Below are positions 38,888 to 44,910 of a stretch of DNA of 64,000 nt, piece after piece. Each line of letters starts with the position of its first letter. The first letter of the stretch is position 1. The notes under the pieces are model-generated. The model saw only the letters and a program-made list of their open reading frames with translations. It was not told the DNA's origin and made no database searches. The stretch is from Anaerosalibacter sp. Marseille-P3206 (GTDB lineage: Bacteria; Bacillota; Clostridia; Tissierellales; Sporanaerobacteraceae): NCBI RefSeq assembly GCF_900155565.1, contig NZ_FUHM01000002.1, positions 1,674,001-1,738,000 on the forward strand, in the 5' to 3' direction. A program made the position numbers and the translations under genes.

Positions 38888-39328
38888 ATGATCGGTTTAA
38901 CACCATTAAGTATACAAACCACATATCCAAAAGTACAAATAGACAGACAACTTCCAAGAGTAACAATAGACCAATATCAATGCTTTGCAGAAGCAGGGCT
39001 TAAAAATGCCAAAGATTTTACAGCAGATTCAGTATCATACGCTTATTCAAAAGCAGCAGAAGGAATAGATACCATAGTATCAGAAGGAAATGCAATGGGA
39101 GCAATAGAAACAGGCAATTTCAATATCATCACAGACACGGCATTTGATAGTGGACTAGGGCAGAAAGAGTTCAATGTAGATATAATCCCTAAAAGCAGAC
39201 CCAAAATAGAAGTAGAAGGCCACCTAAACATAGAATATGAAATGGGAAAAGTAAACTTCTACAAAGAAAGCATGCTAGAACAAAAATACAAAACCACAAT
39301 GGGTGGATTAGTAGATGTGAAACTGTAA
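38888..39328 (+). CDS. DUF6470 family protein
   Basis: A 146-residue protein with an N-terminal IQTTYPKVQIDRQLPRVTID segment and a C-terminal beta-rich half (KIEVEGHLNIEYEMGKVNFY). This family is found between flgL and fliW in many Firmicute flagellar clusters, but its role is unknown. RBS ggagtgag comes from the repeat edge before the ATG. Confidence 0.75.
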   Translation: MIGLTPLSIQTTYPKVQIDRQLPRVTIDQYQCFAEAGLKNAKDFTADSVSYAYSKAAEGIDTIVSEGNAMGAIETGNFNIITDTAFDSGLGQKEFNVDIIPKSRPKIEVEGHLNIEYEMGKVNFYKESMLEQKYKTTMGGLVDVKL

Positions 39329-39331
39329 CCC

Positions 39332-39360
39332 CACAATTCACAATTTAAAATTCACAATTG
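39332..39360. repeat. aattcac repeat, short copy D
   Basis: cacaattcacaatttaaaa followed by ttcacaattg: one arm of the repeat family, just after the DUF6470 gene. Confidence 0.7.
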
Positions 39361-39427
39361 GCGTGAAGCACCTACATAAATTTAAAATGTTCACAAACTC
39401 ATTAACAAATAAAAGGAGTGAAATAAT

Positions 39428-39874
39428 ATGAAATTACACACCTCAAGCTTTGGCGAAATTGAAATAAACGAAGAAGGCATCCTTACCTTCCCAGAAGGAA
39501 TCCCTGGATTTGAAGACTTAAAAAAATACATAATTATCAACAATCCAGACGAAGAAAACCCATTTCATTGGCTTCAATCTGTGGATAACGGTGATTTAGC
39601 CTTTGTAATAATTAATCCTTTTTTCATAAAACCTGACTATGACATAGTCATTCCTCAATCAGCACTTGAAAAACTAAAAATCAAAGATGAAAGCGATGTT
39701 GTATTGTACTCCATAGTAGTAGTACCAGAAAAGATAGAGGACATGACAGTCAATCTAACAGGTCCAATTGTCATAAATATAAAAGAAAAATTAGCCAAAC
39801 AAGTTATATTAGAAGACAAAAGATACACAACCAAGCACTATATATTTAAAACAGAAGAAAGTAGGGGTGAATAA
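39428..39874 (+). CDS. fliW: Flagellar assembly factor FliW
   Basis: A 148-residue FliW, which binds flagellin and antagonises CsrA, linking flagellin synthesis to secretion. Typical motifs: [37 protein letters not shown] and [23 protein letters not shown] aaaaggagtg. The stop lies 1 base before the csrA ATG, so the two antagonists are co-translated. Confidence 0.96.
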   Translation: MKLHTSSFGEIEINEEGILTFPEGIPGFEDLKKYIIINNPDEENPFHWLQSVDNGDLAFVIINPFFIKPDYDIVIPQSALEKLKIKDESDVVLYSIVVVPEKIEDMTVNLTGPIVINIKEKLAKQVILEDKRYTTKHYIFKTEESRGE

Positions 39875-39875
39875 T

Positions 39876-40109
39876 ATGCTCATACTTTCCAGAAAAAAAG
39901 ACGAAAGCATCATCATAGGAAATGACATAGAAATCACCATAATAGAAATAGAAGACGGAAAAGTAAAACTAGGCATAGATGCCCCAAGAAACATAGACAT
40001 ACACAGAAAAGAAATATACCTACAAATCCAAGAAGAAAACCAAAAAGCTTCTCAAAGTAAAATAGATATGGAAAATTTAAAAAAATTATTAAAAAACCCT
40101 AAAGTTTAA
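39876..40109 (+). CDS. csrA: Carbon storage / translation regulator CsrA
   Basis: RNA-binding repressor of flagellin translation. The 77 residues start [20 protein letters not shown] and have the core [20 protein letters not shown]. The canonical start is the ATG at 39876; a GTG nine bases earlier overlaps fliW and is less likely. It sits directly upstream of flagellin, whose leader carries candidate CsrA hairpins. Confidence 0.97.
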   Translation: MLILSRKKDESIIIGNDIEITIIEIEDGKVKLGIDAPRNIDIHRKEIYLQIQEENQKASQSKIDMENLKKLLKNPKV

Positions 40110-40126
40110 TGCTATACATCCGATAT
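40100..40126 (+). promoter_or_regulatory. Sigma-D-type promoter of flagellin
   Basis: TAAA (40100), a 15-base spacer to TCCGATAT (40119-40126). It overlaps the csrA stop region and gives a leader of about 160 bases before the flagellin ATG. Confidence 0.75.
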
Positions 40127-40194
40127 TAATATTAAGAAACAAAAAAATCCTTTTGGCCAAAGGAAAATATAAATTTTGTGATTGTAATTTATAT

Positions 40195-40233
40195 AATTCA
40201 CAATTCACAATTCACAATTCACAATTCACAATT
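40195..40233. repeat. Tandem aattcac repeat, copy E
   Basis: Five perfect tandem units of AATTCAC ending in aatttcgccc, in the flagellin leader. It matches the right arm of the palindromic elements but is expanded as a simple repeat. Confidence 0.85.
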
Positions 40234-40234
40234 T

Positions 40235-40290
40235 CGCCCATAGGGCGACTGGCAAGGATGCCGAAACAATAAAATTTCAGGGAGGAATAT
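40235..40290 (+). promoter_or_regulatory. Flagellin leader with candidate CsrA-binding hairpins
   Basis: Two stem-loops: CGCCC-ATA-GGGCG (40235-40247) and GGC-AAGGAT-GCC (40251-40262). The latter puts GGA in the loop, the form CsrA prefers. A second GGA set is in the Shine-Dalgarno cagggagga (40278-40286). This matches the two-site logic known for Bacillus hag. Inferred from sequence and from the csrA and fliW genes just upstream. Confidence 0.6.
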
Positions 40291-40293
40291 ATA

Positions 40294-41448
40294 ATGAGAA
40301 TTAACAACAATCTTATGGCTATGAACACTCATAGACAATTAGGAATCAACAATGCAGCAACATCAAAATCATTAGAAAAATTATCATCAGGATTTAGAAT
40401 TAACCGTGCTGGAGATGATGCAGCAGGACTAGCTATTAGTGAAAAGATGAGAGCACAAGTAAGAGGATTAAACATGGCTTCAAAGAATGCACAAGATGAC
40501 ATTTCACTTATTCAAACTGCAGAAGGTGCATTAACAGAAACTCATGCAATTCTTCAAAGAATGAGAGAATTAGCAGTACAATCAGCTAACGATACAAATG
40601 TTGGAGTAGACAGAGATAAAATACAAGCAGAAGTTGACCAACTTTCAAGAGAAATTACAAGAATTGCTGAAACAACAGAATTCAATACACAAAAGCTTTT
40701 AAATGGTGATAAAGCTACAAATACTGCTGCATTAACTTTCCATGTTGGTGCAAATCAAGGACAAAATGTTGAATTGACAATAAACAATATGGACGCAAAA
40801 GCATTGAAAGTTACTGAAGGAACATATACAGATGTAACTGCAGGTGCTGGTGTTAAAGCAAAAAATATTACTACTGGAACTTTAACAATGGATGTAAAAG
40901 TTTCAGCAGGTTCTACCACTGGTGTAGTTGTTAGCGTTGCTACAACTGGAGCTGTAAAAATAACTTTATCTTTGAAAACAGGAGCACAAACAGCACAAGA
41001 TGCTCTTAATGCTTTAAAAGGTACCGATGCTGAGAAATATGCTTCTTTCGCACTTCAAGCTAAAGCTTCTACTGCAATGACAGCAACAACAGGAGCAACA
41101 TTAACAGCTGCAACTTTCTCTGATGCAGATTCTAAAACTGGCGCTGGTATTAAAGTTAATACACAAGTAGCTGCAGATACTGCAATAACAGTAATCAACA
41201 ATGCTATTAACTCTGTTTCAGAAGAAAGATCTAAACTTGGTGCTATGCAAAATAGATTAGAACATACAATTAAGAACTTAGACACATCAGCAGAAAACCT
41301 ACAAGCATCAGAATCAAGAATCAGAGACGTAGATATGGCAAAAGAAATGATGGAATTCACAAAACAAAATATACTACAACAAGCAGCAACAGCTATGTTG
41401 GCTCAAGCAAATTCACTTCCTCAGGGAATACTTCAATTATTAAGATAG
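40294..41448 (+). CDS. hag: Flagellin
   Basis: Filament protein, 384 residues. N-terminal D0/D1 (MRINNNLMAMNTHRQLGIN, SSGFRINRAGDDAAGLAISE) and C-terminal D1/D0 (RDVDMAKEMMEFTKQNILQQ, AATAMLAQANSLPQGILQLLR) are fully conserved. The central part (about 165-295) is a Thr/Ala/Gly-rich variable domain likely exposed and glycosylated, given the Maf genes that follow. RBS ggaggaa. Just downstream lies a group I intron and then a second coding end QANQAPQTVLQLLR, so the C-terminus may exist in two forms. fliD and fliS are not seen nearby. Confidence 0.96.
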   Translation: MRINNNLMAMNTHRQLGINNAATSKSLEKLSSGFRINRAGDDAAGLAISEKMRAQVRGLNMASKNAQDDISLIQTAEGALTETHAILQRMRELAVQSANDTNVGVDRDKIQAEVDQLSREITRIAETTEFNTQKLLNGDKATNTAALTFHVGANQGQNVELTINNMDAKALKVTEGTYTDVTAGAGVKAKNITTGTLTMDVKVSAGSTTGVVVSVATTGAVKITLSLKTGAQTAQDALNALKGTDAEKYASFALQAKASTAMTATTGATLTAATFSDADSKTGAGIKVNTQVAADTAITVINNAINSVSEERSKLGAMQNRLEHTIKNLDTSAENLQASESRIRDVDMAKEMMEFTKQNILQQAATAMLAQANSLPQGILQLLR

Positions 41449-41449
41449 T

Positions 41450-41836
41450 TGAAGTAACTAGAAATTGTTAATGGCGAATTGTAAAATTTAAAATTAACAA
41501 TTCCAACGGAAGTTGGTTTCGGGTCCATTAGAGAGTAATCTCTAATCGCAAATTGGGTGAATTGCTGGAACTTCCTAAAGATCTACTTCCTACAACGTAG
41601 TTGGAAACGACAAGCGTGAAAGGTTAAAAAGTAGTAGAGATGAAACAATGGATAATCAGCAGCCGAGCTCCTGTATCGAAAGGTTGGAGAAGGTTCAACG
41701 ACTAGGATGTACCACCTAAAGCTTAATGCTATGGTGATGAGATCCATAGGGGCAGAGGTGCCCTCGAAGTACCCAACAACCATTATTATGGTTGAAGATA
41801 TAGTCTGGCAGATAGTGAAAGCTATTTGATGGTCCG
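41450..41836 (+). ncRNA. Group I intron (IStron-type core, no ORF)
   Basis: Conserved group I elements occur in order: a P2 hairpin ATTAGAGA-GTAA-TCTCTAAT (41527-41546), P/P4 strand GGGTGAATTGCTGGAA (41555-41570), Q element AATCAGCAGCCGAGCTCC (41654-41671), R element GTTCAACGACTA (41693-41704), and S element AAGATATAGTCT (41785-41796) whose UAGUC pairs with GACUA to form P7. A P9-like hairpin ATAG...CTAT follows and the 3' end is probably the G at 41836. The core closely resembles clostridial IStron introns, but there is no transposase inside. The 5' splice site is not settled, so the left boundary is approximate. Confidence 0.92.
41463..41502. repeat. Repeat-family-like inverted repeat F
   Basis: AATTGTTAAT (41463) and ATTAACAATT (41493) enclose ggcgaattgtaaaatttaaa, similar to the aattgtgaatt arms elsewhere in the cluster. 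It sits between the flagellin stop and the intron core. Confidence 0.6.
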
Positions 41837-41881
41837 CAAGCAAACCAAGCACCTCAAACAGTGCTTCAATTATTAAGATAA
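41837..41881 (+). other. Second flagellin C-terminal coding end (3' exon-like)
   Basis: Directly after the predicted intron 3' end, CAAGCAAACCAAGC opens a frame reading QANQAPQTVLQLLR and a TAA stop. This is the classic flagellin C-terminus and parallels QANSLPQGILQLLR at the end of the upstream flagellin gene. It has no start codon of its own. It is either an alternative 3' exon or the remnant of a second flagellin copy. Confidence 0.85.
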
Positions 41882-41995
41882 GCAGAGAACCAATTTTAAT
41901 GTTTTCCTAAAATTGTGTGAATCGCTTACTCAACGACCTTAGGGAGTCGAGTTACCTTTAAGTCTTGAGAAGATAATTAAATACAAAAATTGTAC

Positions 41996-42019
41996 AAGCC
42001 GAGGAATTTTCCTCGGCTT
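41996..42019. terminator. Bidirectional terminator between flagellin and the HTH gene
   Basis: Perfect 9-bp stem AAGCCGAGG / CCTCGGCTT with loop AATTTT, followed by AAATTTT on the plus side; it overlaps the stop codon of the minus-strand gene. The preceding 41882-41995 holds no gene that I can support. Confidence 0.75.
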
Positions 42020-42224
42020 AAATTTTACCTTCATTTCTATATTTATGTATATTATTATATACTTTATTCATGTAATTTTGATTTTTCTTCAATCTAAGTC
42101 TAGCGGCTTTTGTTCTTAAAGCTGATTCAGAAATGCCAAGTTTTGTAGCTAATTTACTATTATCTGAATGTGGATATTCACTTTTTATAATTTGAATCAT
42201 TTTATCTGTATAATAGGTTGGCAT
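42018..42224 (-). CDS. Small helix-turn-helix protein
   Basis: A 68-residue basic protein. Residues about 10-45 (DNSKLATKLGISESALRTKA then RLRLKK) look like a helix-turn-helix of the type found in sigma-factor-like, Myb-like or homing-endonuclease-linked DNA-binding domains. RBS gaggtgaa lies 5 bases before the ATG, which supports a real gene. It is convergent with flagellin and divergent from the first maf, whose sigma-D promoter lies just 70 bases away. Target unknown. Confidence 0.65.
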   Translation of the reverse strand: MPTYYTDKMIQIIKSEYPHSDNSKLATKLGISESALRTKAARLRLKKNQNYMNKVYNNIHKYRNEGKI

Positions 42225-42295
42225 ATTATTTCACCTCGCAAAACATATGTTCATATTATATTATACCACATGACAATAAAACTTTCCTCGGTTTT

Positions 42296-42322
42296 TAAAC
42301 TTTTTTGCTAAACATCCGATAA
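42296..42322 (+). promoter_or_regulatory. Sigma-D-type promoter of the first maf gene
   Basis: TAAA (42296), 15 bases, TCCGATAA (42315). Places flagellar glycosylation under the motility sigma factor. Confidence 0.75.
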
Positions 42323-42358
42323 TATATATGTGAAATCATATTATGAAAGGTTGATAAA

Positions 42359-44212
42359 ATGAATGAATTGATATTAAAAAACAACTTGGAGATTTTAAAA
42401 GTATTAGGTTATGATGATTCATATATAGTAAAACCTTTAGAAATAGAAGACACAAAGGATGGTTTACATACTTATAGATATTTTGTAGAGGATAACAAAA
42501 AGATATATATTCATAGCAAATATAATATACAAAGAGAAGTGGATATTACTTTAGAAGAGATTGATTTTAATAAGGATGCAATCTATTTGGTTTATGGATT
42601 AGGGTTAGGCTATCACATAAAGGAACTAAAAAAGAAAATTAGCAGTAGGAGTTTTATTTTTGTAATAGAAAAGAATTGGGATATTATCTCAACATATTTA
42701 AATAATGAAGATTTTTCAGAAATAGCTAGTGGGAATATATTTTTCTTTTTTGGAGATGAAGATGAAATATTAACACGTTTTAATAATAGTATATTTGCTT
42801 TTAATACTATGCCCCTTTTAGGAAATTTAACTTATGTTATTTTACCTTCCTATGATAAGATTTATGGAAAATGGATTCATAATATGAATGAAAAGTTTAG
42901 AGCTACTATTGAGCATGCATTTTTTATGTTAGGAAATGATATGGATGATACTATTATTGGAATAGAAAATAATTTTGCAAATATGAAAGAACTTATAGAA
43001 AGTCCAAGTATAGAATGTGTAAAGGATAAATATAGAGATATCCCTGCTATTATAGTATCTGCAGGACCTTCATTAGATAAAAATATTTCTGAGTTAAAAA
43101 GTGCAGAGGGAAAAGCTCTTATTATTGCTACAGATGCAGTGCTAACTACATTAAAAAATAATGGCATTGTTCCAGATGCAGTTGTTAGTATTGAGAGAAT
43201 ATTATTGACGTATGAGAAGTTTTATAAAGATAAAGATATAGATAGCAATATAGTATTTTTGGGGCCTCCAGTAGTTAGAAAAGAAATATTTGATAAAATG
43301 AAAGATAATAAAAAGTTGATATTTTTAAAGCAAGGTGAAAAAATAAATGAATGGATAAATAATGATATATTAAATGAAAATAGATTATTACCAATGGGAA
43401 CTTCTTGTGCCCATATAGCATTTTCATTTTCACAATATGTTGGTGCAAATCCTATTGTATTTATAGGACAAGATTTAGCTTATACACCTGATGGGATTAC
43501 CCATTCTAAGGATGTTGAAGTTAGAGCTGAAATTAATGCTAAAGAAAAACCAGGAATTTGTTATGTAAAAGGAATAAATGGCGAAGACTTGCCTACAAGT
43601 GAGGCATTTAAGAACTTTTTAACATGGTATGAACTTCAGATTGCAAAAGATAGTAGCAGCCGAGAATATATAGATGCAACTGAAGGTGGGGCAATGATTA
43701 ATGGAACTAAGTTAATGCCCCTTAGCAAAGTTATTGATGAATATTGTATTGAAACAAGTCCTAGACTAAATGATATATTGCCTGAAGAGAAATTTAATAA
43801 GCAGAAATATGATAGAGCTATTGAAGAAATAGAAAAATTATTTAAAGCATTTGATGAGATTAGAAAAGAAGCAGGACTTCAAATTCTTAGACTAGATAAA
43901 TTACAAAAGAAAACAATAAAAGAAAAGAAGAAATTAAATGACAATGATACTGAGAAGATAATGGATGTGTTAAATAAAGCTTCTAAATTAGAAAATTTTA
44001 TATTAGGCAATGATATAACTAGAACGTTTTTTCAAGCTCCATTAATGATGGCAGCTAGTGAAGTAAGAATGTTGGGCAATCAATTATCTGTAGAAACCTT
44101 AAAAGCAAATGTAAAAATACAGAAAAGAATGGTTGCGTCTATTATTGGTGGCTGCTATGCGGTACAAAAATCTCTAATTGAAATAAAGAACAATATGAAA
44201 ACAAATCAGTAG
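42359..44212 (+). CDS. Motility-associated factor (Maf) glycosyltransferase-like protein 1
   Basis: A 617-residue protein of the Maf family, which transfers nonulosonic acids to Ser/Thr of flagellin in the cytosol. The central MAF domain has IPAIIVSAGPSLDKNISELK, IIATDAVLTTLKNNGIVPDA and PIVFIGQDLAYTPDGITHSK, all Maf hallmarks. The N-terminal NIQREVDITLEEI and YLVYGLGLGYHIKELKK form a second Rossmann-like part. The C-terminal 150 residues are helical and lysine-rich. It is transcribed from a sigma-D-like promoter right after flagellin. A paralogue of almost the same length lies two genes on. Confidence 0.9.
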   Translation: MNELILKNNLEILKVLGYDDSYIVKPLEIEDTKDGLHTYRYFVEDNKKIYIHSKYNIQREVDITLEEIDFNKDAIYLVYGLGLGYHIKELKKKISSRSFIFVIEKNWDIISTYLNNEDFSEIASGNIFFFFGDEDEILTRFNNSIFAFNTMPLLGNLTYVILPSYDKIYGKWIHNMNEKFRATIEHAFFMLGNDMDDTIIGIENNFANMKELIESPSIECVKDKYRDIPAIIVSAGPSLDKNISELKSAEGKALIIATDAVLTTLKNNGIVPDAVVSIERILLTYEKFYKDKDIDSNIVFLGPPVVRKEIFDKMKDNKKLIFLKQGEKINEWINNDILNENRLLPMGTSCAHIAFSFSQYVGANPIVFIGQDLAYTPDGITHSKDVEVRAEINAKEKPGICYVKGINGEDLPTSEAFKNFLTWYELQIAKDSSSREYIDATEGGAMINGTKLMPLSKVIDEYCIETSPRLNDILPEEKFNKQKYDRAIEEIEKLFKAFDEIRKEAGLQILRLDKLQKKTIKEKKKLNDNDTEKIMDVLNKASKLENFILGNDITRTFFQAPLMMAASEVRMLGNQLSVETLKANVKIQKRMVASIIGGCYAVQKSLIEIKNNMKTNQ

Positions 44213-44224
44213 TAATAATCATAT

Positions 44225-44251
44225 TAAAAAAACCTCTATTCTTGTCGATAA
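44225..44251 (+). promoter_or_regulatory. Sigma-D-type promoter before the small acidic gene
   Basis: TAAA (44225), 15 bases, GTCGATAA (44244). One change from the consensus -10. 33 bases before the ATG at 44284. Confidence 0.65.
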
Positions 44252-44283
44252 TACTTATAGATCATAAACTTGGAGGTATTAAA

Positions 44284-44910
44284 ATGAAAATATATGTACT
44301 TGACAAAGTATTAGAATATCCAAATAGCGAAGACGAAATTAAGAATATATTTAATGAAATAGACGAAATCATTTCAAAATCTAAATATGCTTTTAGTCAT
44401 TTAGAAGTAGATGGTTATGAAGTATATGAAGATTTTCAAAACTATTTTTTAGACAATATAAGAAACATAGAAGAAGTAAAGGTAATTGCAAAGACTTTCA
44501 AGGAATTTGTAATTGAAATACTAAACACCACTGCTGAGTATTTTGAAAATGCAATACCTGAGATAGAAATACTTTCAGATGAATTTTACAAGACTCCAAC
44601 GGGAGAATCTTGGAACAAGTTATCAGATTTAATTCAAGGTGTTAAGTGGATTATGGATAGTTTTGTAATAATAGATCAAAGTGATGAAATCAAAGATATA
44701 GTTAAAAGCTATGAAACTTGGAATCTCTATGCAAAGGATATCTATTCCTTAAGAGAACTTTTAGAAGAATTCGAAGAGATTCTTGAAAATGAAGATTTAG
44801 TTTCCACAGCTGATATACTTTCCTATGAAATAGCACCATTATTTAATGAAATGCTTAATAAGTTAAATATTCTAGTGGATAGAAAGGTAGGCACAAGTGC
44901 TCTTAGTTGA
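44284..44910 (+). CDS. Small acidic helical protein between two maf genes
   Basis: A 208-residue soluble protein with many Asp and Glu residues and predicted long helices throughout; no catalytic motif or membrane segment is seen. The ATG at 44284 follows ggaggta; an earlier in-frame start at 44242 lies on top of the sigma-D -10 and is rejected. Its end overlaps the start of the second maf by 14 bases, so the two are coupled. I do not recognise the family. It may be a partner or chaperone for Maf or flagellin. Confidence 0.75.
   Translation: MKIYVLDKVLEYPNSEDEIKNIFNEIDEIISKSKYAFSHLEVDGYEVYEDFQNYFLDNIRNIEEVKVIAKTFKEFVIEILNTTAEYFENAIPEIEILSDEFYKTPTGESWNKLSDLIQGVKWIMDSFVIIDQSDEIKDIVKSYETWNLYAKDIYSLRELLEEFEEILENEDLVSTADILSYEIAPLFNEMLNKLNILVDRKVGTSALS

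Noticed and set aside
40195-40233. Possible CRISPR-like array from aattcac units
   Set aside because: Units are directly tandem with no spacers; no CRISPR array or cas gene is visible anywhere in the window.
41583-41852. 89-residue minus-strand frame across the intron
   Set aside because: It covers conserved ribozyme core elements and has no RBS; structure, not coding, explains the sequence.
41882-41995. tcaacgacc...gagtcgagtt segment as a second intron core
   Set aside because: It recalls the R element but lacks P, Q and S partners, so no second ribozyme is supported.
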